From assembly GCA_025786725.1 (NCBI GenBank), contig JAHLTZ010000006.1, forward strand, positions 620,001 through 684,000: a DNA stretch of 64,000 nt, read 5' to 3'. Positions 1-12,700 of the stretch are shown here, piece after piece. This DNA comes from Syncephalis fuscata. Taxonomy: Eukaryota; Zoopagomycota; Zoopagomycetes; Zoopagales; Piptocephalidaceae. Numbering within the stretch: position 1 is the first letter of the stretch; each line of letters starts with the position of its first letter. Under the pieces are notes generated by a model. That model was not told where the DNA came from, made no database searches, and saw only the letters and a program-made list of their open reading frames with translations. Made by a program: the position numbers and the translations under genes.

Positions 1-659
1 TTATTGCTTTGATACAGCGCTTTGGGCAGTGTTATAAATATTACGCACACACACAAATATTCCAACCCCCACATAGTTTCTAGGCAGCATACTAATACGA
101 AATTATTGAAAACATTCAATATAGGAAACAATAAATATTATAAATTATGGTGATATCGAAATGATATTTAATCATTGATGTTAATCCAATTTTAGTTTTT
201 TAAATTGGAATTGATTTACATTTGCTATTCAAACTAATGACAATTATTTTGCTATAGTGTTGCGATTATAATTTATAGGTTAGAAAGACGCATCAAATCG
301 TACGTATGTTTGCGTAGCAGTTAGCATAGACTACTTGGCAAGGCCTTGTTAATTATTAGGCCTTATTTTTCGCCTCAAGTAATTGCATAAATTAAATTAT
401 TGCCCAGCATCTATAATCGATAGTAAGTTTGTTTTTTTTGTTATATGCAGACAAGGCGGATAACACAAGTCACTATGTGGCAGATAGAGGCGAAAGCAGT
501 GAAAATTAACAGTGGCTAAAATCATACCTATTAGCAACATGGGTACACAAGTCCAAAGATATGAATTAATATGATTTATTTTTGGCTATTTAAATAGAAA
601 TTGGTTTACTTTAACAGCTCGATTACTTTTCTAACATTCAAGCTTCTGTCCACTTAATA
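1..659. other. intergenic, no gene seen
   Basis: AT-rich DNA left of the F-box gene. I see no open frame with recognisable coding content, no RNA gene and no repeat. Its right end should hold the F-box gene promoter. Confidence 0.5.
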
Positions 660-2170
660 ATGCATACCTCTAGGTTGGAATCAATTTTGGCTACATTGCC
701 GGCTGTTGATTATAGCTTGCTTTTCCAAAGTCTTGATGATGATATTTACTTGAGCTGGAATGCACCAACCGGTTAATACAAACAATTATACAACAATCAA
801 ATGAATACTGGCGTATATTGTATGGTAGGACATTTAACTGGAGATATGTTGAAAACGAAGAAAACTTTTTAGTTGCATATCGCACTGAAATCTGGTGTAA
901 AACTGGGCGTCCTTTAAATTCTACGCCTGAGGTATGGCACGGGGAAATGGGACATGCCGCATTTTTGGGAATAAATTGGAAAGAAGCATACAAGTATCGA
1001 TTAGCAATTAGCAAGCACTGGAACGCAGGACTTTATCGAAGTTTTTTTTACCATTTGTCTGAACCAGAGTCGAGTGTATTTTCCATTTCTTATCCACGCT
1101 GTATTCCACATGAACCAGTTTACTTTAGATGGGAGAGCAGTATTTCAGATTTATCGGCACAAAGGCGGTACTTGGAGCCGATTAGAAATCAATTAAATCT
1201 TTTTCTTGGCGAGCCGATCGAAATATCTGCTTTATCCGACAATAGCGCAAATATTTGTGCTAACTACATCAACTGTTATTATTCAATGATTGAGTTTAAA
1301 AATAGGCGGTTTATTTATTCTCAAGACAAGTTGATGCCACTAGATCTACCATTTAGCACTGAAAGTTATATGCTGGTTTTTCATAGTGCAATTGGTCGAT
1401 GGGCAATTTATTGCACAAGAGAAAACCCTTCATCTTATTTCTTAGTCAATTTGGCTACTGCACAGCGCTATTCTATACCCAAGAATTGTACAGCGAATAT
1501 TATGTTGGATACAGCCAACGACAAAGAATTGACCATTTTGACATTTACAAGCATGACGGGCTCTCAATATCGATGGAAGTATATAAAATTTACGCCGAAT
1601 TCATCAAAGCTTGAAATAGAGACACTTGATCGTGGTAGTTTGCAGCTTGAAGATGCAAAGGAGCTGCTCACCGTTTCTTTACTGGGTAGCGGTTACATCA
1701 AAGCGTTTTGCAAATCAATCATTAGTACAAACTTCTCTATAGATATTTTTGCATTTAACGTAACGTCTAAACAACCGTTCAAAAAAATTGGCAGCTATAA
1801 CCACAGCCAAACTGCCTATCGTATAAAACGAAATGCTGCACTTATTATGCATGCTACTTATTGCAACGTCATCAGTTTAAAGACTGGCGATGTACAGTAT
1901 TCATTTAAGTTTGATGGCGTTACTGATCCTTTAGAATCTGACTTTTCAGGCAATATATTTGCTACTCCAATGTTAAGTACCATTTTCTGTATTAGAAATA
2001 GTAGCTACTCGTCGTTTTATATCAACGGTTGTTCCGATCAGCAATTACGAATGCCAAATGTTGATCTGGATTTTTCTGAATTTGTTTCCAAACGTTCTTC
2101 GACACAAAGTGTTTTGACAGCTTTTGTATCAGATAGAGAAACGTTAGAATTCGGCCTTGACTCAGAATAA
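660..2170 (+). CDS. F-box domain protein, reading frame broken near 744
   Basis: An ATG at 660 opens a short frame containing LPAVDYSLLFQSLDDD, the first half of an F-box. The second half, LLELECTNRLIQ then EYWRILYGRTFNW, lies in another frame that runs unbroken to the stop at 2170. Joined, the two give a normal F-box of about 45 residues (Leu-Pro start, Leu-rich core, Trp-Arg-x-Leu-Tyr end), so one base appears to be missing around 744. The remaining roughly 400 residues have no repeat or domain I recognise; they are beta-rich in character and may be a substrate-binding region. F-box proteins bind Skp1 in SCF ubiquitin ligases. There is no intron. The break may be a sequence error or a real lesion; the long clean downstream frame favours error or a recent event. 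Confidence 0.6.
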
Positions 2171-3114
2171 AAGTTTATCACAAACAGAATAGTAATAAGC
2201 ATCTGCAAAACGGCTGTATCAGACACATCTGGGCATACGGCAAGTAAAGCCGTGCCACGTTTTATATAGACGGGTGCAAGGTTACATGTACCATTCTACA
2301 TACAAAGCAGGCAGTTTAGCAAGTGAATGAACATAATATAGCATAAACAATAAATTATGTTCCAATCCGCAGACTATTGTAGCAATAGACATGTAATTGG
2401 TTGCTAACCGATATCTAAATAGGTTATTATACTAGTGTGCTATTGCTCCATTTTAGTCTAATTTTATAACATGTGTATTTAGCAACTATTTTTATTTGAA
2501 ACAAGCAGTACTGTTGCAATGTAATATAATCATTGCCACCGAGTTAATTAGTGTAGATTGCGCACTAAATTGATGTTGTTATTTCGTTCGAGTTTCTCAT
2601 TTACTTTGAAGCTGTCCCTGCAGATTTTTCTCCTTTTGAATTGTGACCCGTGTTTTTGCTAGTATGAAACTCTGACCATATGCTATGGCCTCTTTGAACA
2701 GTGTATATTATCACACCATCCCCTCAACCAGAAATCAGTATACTGGTGTAACAATGAGGTGTTTAGGAGAAAGTATTATAACGGTTTATTGTTTTAATTA
2801 TGCTGGTGTATTTGTATTTTCATACTATGTCGTATCCATTACCTATTTTTATTTGAAACGATTAACTGTAATGTTTCATATCTACCATTCAGTATTCTAC
2901 ACCATCAAGCTTGACAAATTACTTTGCGCCAATTTAGAACGAATTAAAACTGACGCGTGCTCATTTTTCACTATAAATACTAAAGTAGTTGACAGTTGTT
3001 TGTAAAAAATTATACAACGCAACATCTCACTCTTCTATACCTGACATCAATAGATAACACGGCCGGACCTTTATCTTATACTATACACGTGAACAACTAA
3101 ACAATACTTTCAAT
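2171..3114. other. intergenic, no convincing gene
   Basis: A 106-codon open frame at 2685-3005 has an ATG but low-complexity, Tyr/Phe-rich content and no recognisable family. I treat it as chance. The right end should carry the promoter of the secreted kinase-like gene. Confidence 0.4.
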
Positions 3115-4381
3115 ATGACCAAATCTGGCATTTCTACTATTATTGCTATTTGTGCAGCTATGATGCTGTCTAGCATGCCAACAATTGACGCTATTGATGG
3201 GAAAACTGGTGGTAAGTTATAAATTACGGCATTTATTAATGTTAACAAAACATGCATCTGCTAGGTCCAGTTTTGCCTGATGGAGTCGGAAACGTATATT
3301 TAGCTAATCCAAAAGTACAAGCCCAAGTTGGATTGAAGACGCCAGTCAGATGGACCACTTCAACTGACAGAATAGGTCTTGGTTATGCAAAATGGGGAAC
3401 TCAAGACGCTTTTGTTAAATGCATACCCAGTAGCGATAGGCTCACAGTCGAAACCAGAGCTTTTAGTGTAAGCATGTAGTTAAAAATACAAAAGCAATGC
3501 ATTACTGACATGTTATTTAGATGCTGAATGCATTTAAATCTAAAGGAAAAGGCATTCTAGGAAACAATAACATTGCTCAGCCGCTAAATCAATTTAATAT
3601 CCCAAAAGGCTTTTGGAAAATAGAGGCCAATTGCTTTATCTACGAGCTCGCATATGGCAATACATTAGAAGAGTTTGCTATTGGTAAAAGCTGGCAAGAA
3701 AAGGCTAGGTATATACCTCAACTATTTCAACAAGTAATGCTGGGTAAGTATCTATTGTGCTTAAATGATGAAATATTAATTGCTATCATTGAATATAGGC
3801 ATGCTATATTTGCGCCGTGCGGGTATTATACACAATGATATTGCTCCTAAAAGTAAGTTTTATAAATTTCAAAAATAACATGCTAATCACTTGGTTTAGA
3901 TATTGTTGCTGGAGTCAATCCTATAACTAAGAAATTCAATGTAAAAATCATCGACTACGATTTTGTTCAATTTGCCAAGGCAGCAATAAGTTTTATTCCA
4001 CCTAAAATACTTAAACAATCCAGCAAAGATGGACAAATAGCTGGCTGTAACAAAGATAATCGTAGCATTGCTACCTCAATTTATTATACAATTACTGAAG
4101 CACATCCTGACGCCGGTCTTGATGACCCAATAAAAGAAGCAATTGACATGTTGGTCTATAACTTTAATGCATTAGAGAAGGGTGCGCCACTTAAGCCTGG
4201 CAACAAATATATTGATTCAAAAAATAGAGTGCCGAAATATCTTACCACAGCGGATAAACAATATGCAACTGCACTATCACCTCTTATAAAGGTTATGGTA
4301 TCGTTTTTTTCAAAAGAATATGATAACTGCTCTATTGAGGCTGAAGTATTGGCTTTATTGGGAATAACTAATTTCAAATAA
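3115..4381 (+). CDS. secreted protein-kinase-like protein
   Basis: Five exons, 3115-3211, 3265-3467, 3521-3743, 3799-3852 and 3900-4381, join with consistent phase to 352 residues. Residues 1-26 form a signal peptide (hydrophobic IIAICAAMMLSS, small residues before the cut). The rest resembles a eukaryotic protein kinase: DAFVKC gives a beta3 lysine, ETRAF a candidate alpha-C glutamate, IIHNDIAPKN fits the catalytic loop (HxD....N, Asn in place of the usual Arg), and IIDYDF stands where DFG is expected. A glycine-rich loop is not obvious. Known kinase-like proteins with signal peptides occur in secretory-pathway and effector families; which applies here is unknown. Secretion is inferred from the leader, with no KDEL-type tail seen. 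It could be catalytically weak because the HRD and DFG motifs are atypical. Confidence 0.7.
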
Positions 4382-4866
4382 ACTGAAAGTTAAAACTGGA
4401 ATATAATGAATAAATTGTGTGTAATTGAATTGTTCATGCTAGTGTATTGAGCCAATTACACTGTAATAATCATGATTACATTTGCCATAAAGTAAGCCAT
4501 TGATAACTTGATTTTTTTATGCGTAAGTAATTTAACACTAAAAAATATATTATTTATCAAATTATAATCTAATTATTATATTAGCGTCAATAGCAACTGG
4601 CGATAAATTTGTTATACTTTGATATGACTATCACTAAATACATGATTTAATGTAGACTGTGTACGCGTATTATTTCATATCTGTACTAAATAAATCACGT
4701 GCAGATTAACACAATAGTTAATTAACAAATAGTTAGACATCTTTGATTTACCGTCTAATTATTCTCTTTATTTTGTGTTATTTTATTATCGCGTCGATTC
4801 ATGTTTTCTGTTGTTACTTGGCATTTATACGTCTTTTGCAATTGATACTTGTATACTTGTCCCCTA
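4382..4866. other. intergenic, no gene seen
   Basis: AT-rich spacer between two genes on the same strand. It must hold the polyadenylation region of the kinase-like gene and the promoter of the helicase gene. Nothing else is recognised. Confidence 0.5.
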
Positions 4867-7800
4867 ATGCCACAACCAAAGAATAATCTTACGGTACAAC
4901 TGGGCTGGTATCAAACTACTGTCCAATCTTCCTTGACAGCTCGACAAACAAGTGAATTATTGGCACGCTTGAAGAATGACTATGAACATACGTATCAATT
5001 GTACCAAGAGCGCCAAAACCGTACACAAAGCGGCACTACGGCTGTTTCAATAGCATCTAAACCAGTCTCGTCTATTAACAACATGATTGCAATTAGTAAT
5101 GCGGACCAAGCTATAATTCATTTGCTGGCGGTAAGCGTACCAATACTTCACTACATAATACAACAATATCTAGGTAATAGCAATAATTTTACACTTATTT
5201 AATAATAATAATTGAAAATAGTAATTTTAGTATTAAACAAACCAATGCACAAACATTACAAACAGACCAAGTCGAGGGTCACTTGCAATCAAATACAGCT
5301 TTTGGAACAATTAATGTAAGTTACTCGTAATTGATACATTTATACTGGATTATAACCATAGTTTAGACAACATCCGAAACATCTGGATTTTTTGATAGCA
5401 ATAACAACAATGGTATTATTGACCGAACACAACGATTAAGGGCAATTAAAAGAACTGGTCATAATAAACAACAAATAACAACTAACAATAACATATTAAA
5501 TGGTAATTTGTTGAAATGTGCCATTAATTATATTAATTAGTATTATAAACATAGAGACTCCCAAAAATAGCCGTAAATCAGCTGTTGATGATAGCATTAT
5601 GGGCTGTTCACCGCAATTTGCCCTTATGATCAATGATGACGATGAAGAATTTCCAGTTTTTGAAATAGATGAACAACAAATGGCTGATCTACCTTTGGTA
5701 ATATATATATATATATATATATGCAATATGTAAATAATACTAATATTGTTGTTTAGAATGTTTATGATAATTGCGATACGGTTTTAAATGAAGAACTAGC
5801 CGAGTCGACCAATATTAATCCTAAATCAACCTTATCTGAATCAACTGTAGCAAGTACACCACAACAACAACAAAATTGGTCAAGGCCATTAGTGTTAAAT
5901 GAAGAAAATACTGAACTTGATAGATTAATTGCACGGCGACAAAAGATTAGCGATGAAATATGTGAATTGGAAGATGAAACAGAAGAAGACAGCAATAATG
6001 CAAATATTAGACTCAAGTTAAAACAACTTAAATTAGAACGGTTAGTGTGAAGAAATATAAATGTAATTATTAATAAAATATTAATAACGTTGATTTAGTA
6101 ATGAAATAAAACGACAAATCACTCAATTGAAAGCATTTCAAGCTGATCGTTCATTTAAATCTTCTACCGACACACTTGTTACTGCCACGGATATGACAGG
6201 CCATTCAACTAGTATGCCTCTAATAATAGATACTACTACTGAACAACATTCAACTGATACATCGATGATTAATGAACTATCTGAAATGGTACTGCCTCAA
6301 ATCGATAACAATCTATCGGTAGAACTACCTCCTAGTCCAGATATATATGATGCGCCAAATATACCACATGAGGATTTTGGCGATATTGTTGGCGATGAAG
6401 ATGATGGTTATTTAATGGCAGGAGATATATTGGACAAGCATTCAAGTAATCTAGAAACTGCATATCGTTCTAATATAGTCAATCCAGCTACTTTTAAACA
6501 AGGTATATGCATAGAGTCTGTATGCACTATATTATTGCTAACTATTATACATTAGATGAATCTACCACTTTCACTACTTCCATGCCATTCGAATCTAATA
6601 CAAGATCTATTATTAGTCATGATCCAATACCACTGCCATCCTATACAACAGCAACAACAACAGCAGTAGCAACATCTTTATATAACTCGGATACTCCTTT
6701 AACTCAAGTTGAGAGTATTCCATTAAATACAAATCATGCTGGAATGCAGCATTCATGGTCACGCGATGTCCAAAAGGCTCTAATGCAGGTGTTTAATTTA
6801 AAGGGATTTCGACACAACCAACTAGAAGCTATTAATGCAACATTAAGTGGTAATGATGTATTTGTATTGATGCCAACTGGAGGTGGTAAAAGTCTTTGTT
6901 ATCAGCTCCCTGCTGTTGTGCCATCAGGTGCCACTAAAGGGTTGACTATTGTGGTATCGCCGCTATTATCGCTAATGCAAGATCAAGTACAAAAACTTGT
7001 TGGTCTAGGTGTACCTACACTATCCATCAATAGTAATTTGTCAGCTGCTCAGCGTCGATTTGCATTCTCTGAACTATTCCGACAAAATCTACGAGCCAAA
7101 TTACTCTATGTAACGCCGGAAATGATGTCGAAAAGTCCAAAATTTCAAGAACTGCTAAGTCATCTACACGAGCACCAGTTATTGGCACGATTTGTAATTG
7201 ATGAGGCTCATTGTGTCAGTCAATGGGGCCACGACTTTCGACCTGACTATAAACTACTTGGTGATCTAAAACAACAATATCCTCGTGTGCCAATGATTGC
7301 TTTGACAGCCACTGCTAATGCCAAGGTACAAATGGATGTGTTGGAGAACTTGAATATGCGCGGATGTGATACATTTTCACAAAGCTTTAATCGTGTCAAC
7401 CTTTATTATGAAGTGCGCCCGAAGAAGAAAAACTTTTTGAGCGATATCTATGCCTATATTACCGCAAATCATGCAGGACAATCTGGTATCATATATTGTA
7501 CATCTAAGAAGAATTGTGAAGATGTGGCCAGTCAATTACGAGAGAAATATCGCTTGGCCGTAACGCATTACCACGCCGGTCTTGACAAGACTGAACGTTC
7601 ACACGTTCAAACTGACTGGCAATCTGGTCGAGTTCACATTATTGTAGCAACGATTGCATTTGGTATGGGCATTGATAAGCCAGATGTACGATTTGTCATT
7701 CATTATTCAATACCGAAATCAATGGAAGGTTACTACCAAGAAACGGGACGAGCTGGCCGTGATGGCTTACCCGCCACCTGTGTTCTATTCTACAATTATA

Positions 7801-9553
7801 TGGATAAAAAGACCCACGAGTTTCTTATTGATCAAGGAGATGGCGATTATCGTCTTAAAGAGCTACAAAAGGCAAATCTTAGTCAAGTAATTCAATACTG
7901 TGAGAATACGGCGGATTGTCGACGATTGCAAGTACTCGCTTATTTCGGTGAACGATTCAGTGCATCTCAGTGTAATAAGACTTGCGATAACTGTAGATCG
8001 GATGTACGAGTAGAACGACGTGATTTAACGGATGTTTCAAAGATTATTGTTCAAATGGTAGAAAAATATCAACGAGCTCATATTACACTATTACAATTTG
8101 TTGATTTATTCCGTGGCTATCGTACAGTAAGAAATAAGATCCATGATTATGGACAGGTACCTGGATTTGGTGCCGGTAAAGCATATAGTAAAACAGACGC
8201 CGAACGTATATTTCGCTTTCTCGAATTACAAGATGTATTTAAGGAAAAGAACGAAAAGACCGCTAAAGGTTTTATTATTTCGCATTTAATAGTAAGCAGA
8301 GGATAATAGTGGCTATTAGCAGTGGTTATATTAATACTATGCTATTTAGTTAAGTAAAAAGGCATATAGTGTTAAAAATGGATCCTTTTCAATTATCATT
8401 CCATGGATTATTGATGCAAGTATTATGACACAATCACAAGTATTTAGTAGTAAAGCTATTAACTGATATGTATGTGCACACTATAGAATAAGAAGGCAGC
8501 TGGTAAACGTCCTGAGAAGCGGTCAAGTAAAGCGAATCAACCATCGACCAATCTATTACAATCGTGGGCGGCACCGACTGCTGGTAGAACAGTCAAATCG
8601 ACAGCCATGGCTGGAACTCGATTAACCGACTTTGCCGCCACTCCTCATCAAGTACCGTCAATGGGTCGGGTCAATACAGCCCCAAGTAAAGCAGCATCAC
8701 CTCGGGTTAATACCGCTGAAAATGATTGTTTAGAAGCATTACGTTCACTGCGTACACAAGTAATTATGCTATATATATGATAATGAGCACTAATAGCTAA
8801 CATATATAAATATTATTGCAGTTATGTAATCAACGCAATGTTCTACCAAATACTATATTTAGCGATACAGCTCTTTGTCGTATGGTAAGCTATTCATAAT
8901 TATAATAATAAAAGAGTAAAAGTCTATTAAATACAACTACTTACTAATCTACATAACTATATTTAGGCCAAACTCATGCCTACTGGTAAATAACCATTTA
9001 ATTAGTTAATATACATTGATTATTAAATATTACATTATAGGTATTATAGATTTCTTAAAGATTCCAGGTGTAACTGAAGCAAAATATAATCAATTTGGAC
9101 AAGAATTCTTAGCAACAATTAAACAACATGCTAGCAAGAATACAACACTCAAAAGGTAATAAAATTAATAGATAATTAAACTAAATATATATATAATTGA
9201 TGGTATATAATAAATATAGACCGGCTACTTCAGCTTCAACATCAACGAATGATGACGATCAAAGTGTATTTATAAATAGTAAGTAATATTTATAAATGAC
9301 ATTATACCATTATTAATTACCTAATTAATACTAATGTATAGATATGACAAAGAAAGCCACAACTACGAAGCGCAAGAAAACAACAACAACAACAACAGGC
9401 ACTAATCGTAGTCGTAATAATACCACAGCAATAGGAAAGACAAATAGATCAACCAAGTCAAGTAGCAATACATCGGCTAGTTCAACCAATCAAACATCAT
9501 CCTCTTATTCAAATTCATTTATTCGTCCAGTAATGCCAAATGTACAAAAATAA
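4867..9553 (+). CDS. BLM/SGS1-like: RecQ-family DNA helicase, BLM/Sgs1 type
   Basis: About 14 exons give roughly 1,290 residues. The start at 4867 is followed by NNLTVQL, like the BLM N-terminus. A long Asn/Ser/acidic N-terminal region (exons to 6502) contains a short coiled coil (DRLIARRQKI). The main exon 6556-8291 holds the ATPase core: Walker A TGGGKSLCYQ, DEAHCVSQWGHDFRPDY, and motif VI QETGRAGRDG. The RecQ zinc region has Cys pairs (CNKTCDNC), followed by RQC winged-helix sequence. Exons 8487-9278 carry an HRDC domain (GVTEAKYNQFG), and the tail is basic and Thr/Lys-rich, probably a nuclear localisation signal. The family unwinds D-loops and Holliday junctions with Top3/Rmi1 and suppresses crossovers. 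The exon 1/exon 2 junction (about 5131-5231) could not be put in phase with standard sites. All other junctions fit. Confidence 0.93.
5699..5722. repeat. (TA)n microsatellite in a helicase intron
   Basis: A run of alternating T and A directly after the donor of the intron 5698-5756. Similar short TA runs occur in introns near 16220, 16630, 21145 and 35900. Confidence 0.8.
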
Positions 9554-9740
9554 AATGATACAAATAATTGAATTATTTATCATTTCATAGCCTTCTTATT
9601 AATACTACTACTAGCAGTATTATAATATGTTGTCTACATATTTAACTTGTGCTAATAAGTGTATAACAATCAACACTGGCCCAATAACAAGGAATAGCAT
9701 TTGATTGTAAAGTGACCGTATCTAATTAATCATGTTATGA

Positions 9741-12700
9741 TTAGTTTAAACAATTACCAAGTAGTATTTCCATTTTCTTACCACTAACGTAATAAGGCTT
9801 CGCTTTACTAAATAGACCAACATTTTGTGGCATAATCAAATAACGACGTGTAATCGCATTAATGGTTATTAGATAATCAAGTACACTACGTAATTCGACA
9901 TAAGTAAAAGCAGCATTTAACTGTCTTAGCAATCGATCCTATAATAATCAATATGAATATACCACTTCTAGTAGTCATTTTAAAAAGACGCACCTCTTGA
10001 ACACCCGGTCGATATAGAATGGCATCAATTACTGCTCGTTGACATGTCCACCAAATGTGTTCATCACGTCGACCGTAAATGTCATACCATTGACGGGGTG
10101 GTACCCGTTTTGTACTCGATACAATTTGTCCATCCGCTACCGATGACAGTACCGGTAAACACCAACTATCGGCATATACACGGGCTACATAACAAATAGT
10201 ATGAATACCGGCGAGTATTACTGTTTCTGACTCCACTAGTTGACGAAGTATATAATCAAGTTGATCACAGGTCATACTAGTCGATTCAACCAATAGTGCA
10301 TTGGCCAATTCAGCTGTTGTCATGCCAGATTCACCTGCTTTATCTAACAGAGTAAGTATTTGGTCCTTTTCATCATCTAGTAAGGGCGGTGATGTTGGTT
10401 CATTGAGTTCATCACTCCTCGTTGTAGATGCTTTCTCTACATAAATACCCGTTTCTATTTAATAATAATGGCCATTTAATATTTAATAATCAATGTTTAA
10501 TAAATTAAAGTAATAGTTAATCTTACCAATTGGCTTTTCTGGTTGATAAAGATTTGATGGATCCATAAATGATTCAATAATATGTGGTTGAATATTAATC
10601 TAATAACATTGTTGTTATTAATATATAAATATAATTACTGTTACACTTACCTTATTACTGGTCAACATTGATAAATAGGCAAAAACATGACCACTTTCTG
10701 GGAAATTAGACATTAATGTCGATGTATTTGTATGACATAATTCCTTATTAAATATTCTTGCTTCTTCAAGCATGGTTAATCCAAAGTGACCATCCATTAC
10801 AATGCGATATCTACTATACAATTGGTATACTCAATAGACTGTGTTGCCATCTACCTACCTATCGGAAAGTAAAAAGTTACGACCAGGAATATTACGACCA
10901 TACAGTCCATATCTACCACGTACAATAGTATTTATTTGATAAGACTCTAGCATAGCTTGTCCCACAATATCATCGCTATTACAATGTCCAGATAGTTCCA
11001 TTAGTAAATTACGTGCTCCCGATGGATTATAATCCTCGTCCGGTGTCAATAAAATCATCTATATTACGGTTAATATAAATAATATATAATAAAGCTATTT
11101 AATTACTTGCCTTAATCAATACTAAAACACATTGGCATATAAACACTTCCATAAATTGCGTTGTATCTTTAATACGATGGTAATTATTGCCAATCATATT
11201 CATATTGGCTTCTCGCCATCTCTCTGCCGTAATAGAAGTTTCTTTTCTTTCTTCTAATTGATATGAGGTTGACAAAGGTCGACGCCAGAAACAAGTATAT
11301 GGAAATGATAAATAGACTTGTAATCGACGACTCATTGTTTGGTTAGAGTCGGAGAATAGATCAATAGGGTCACTGTCAATAACATTGTACATTGAGTCAT
11401 GACTTGTACCGTGTTGTGCTATATTACTATTATTAATAACTGGCATCGATACAAGTCTATAATGCTTAAGTGCTTCTTTTAGACTAACTGGCTGTGTTAA
11501 TGATAATAGCGGTAGAGTTCTATTCATTATTAACTAGTATTAGTATCGTCTATATTATAGGATGAGTAATCGCAAACCTACCCATGTTGTTGTTGATTTT
11601 GCTGTTGTTGATATTGTTTAAATGCTTTATAGAAATAATCTACTTTATGTTGGAATAGTAATATTTCAGCAGCCTCCTTGTCATTAGCTGTAGTGGCCGG
11701 TGTATCTTCACTTTCACCCTGTTCGATAGTCGTATTTGTATCAATTGCTGTTGTTGTTAATGACGCTAATGTCAATTTGGATGTTGATGACTGATGAATA
11801 GGTGGCAATTCACCCGATGCAATACCCATTAAATACAATTGAGGCCAACTATTGACAATAGACTGAGTCGATCTAATTGGGCAGGTCGTCTTAATAGAAT
11901 CTGTGTTCTACGTCGACAATTATCTGAATCACGATTAGGAATGGCCGTTGCTAATTTAACCCATGATAATGTATTCGTATCTAGTGTACGCCGTATAGCA
12001 TAAGCATGTAGTAGACGGTCATCTTCTTCCGGTAGCCAGTCAGCCTTTTGACGTCTTCTCGGTACTTTATACGGTGGACGGCGTGGTAGTTCAGCACGGG
12101 TTAATGTGCCATTAGGCATTGCTTGTATTAAATGTTGTAAATGAGCTTGTCTATTACGATAAATACGGCGAAGAGCAAGATCTTTCGGCTCATGAGGTGC
12201 TTTGTTGCTAGTAGAACCTGCTACTTCTTCGTCTGCATCTTCTTCGTCTGCATCTTCTTCATCTTCATCGCCACTTGCTTGCAGCGATAATTGTTGTTGT
12301 TTACGCTGTCTTCGTTTACGGTATCGATTCTTACGTGCTTGAGACCGTTCAATATGTCGTTCTTCAATATAGCGATAGTATGCTTTAACTCTAGCCACTG
12401 ATATATCAAGTGTTTCAGCAATTGCTTCACAACGTGGTGTATCCATTAATGGCGTCCATCCTGTTAATCGATCAATACTGGCATTAAGAATAGCGCGTTG
12501 TTCCGAGGTAAATCGTTCTGCCTGTTGCCAGTTACGCTTATCGACTACAAAGGCTAATGGATCCTCCGAGGACATGACTAGACGTCGTTTACGTCTTTTC
12601 ATTAATGGTCGGCCTGTATCATCGCGCGGTATCGGTATAAGATCTTCTTTAGGTGCAGCGTGTAATACCAAATACTGAACTTCATCCCAGAATCGAGTAG

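Noticed and set aside
2685..3005. 106-codon open frame with ATG
   Set aside because: Tyr/Phe-rich chance-like composition, no motif, AT-rich surroundings, no leader.
11830..11866. 15-nt GT...AG micro-intron to explain the TFIIIC frame change
   Set aside because: Its length is a multiple of three, so removing it does not restore the frame.
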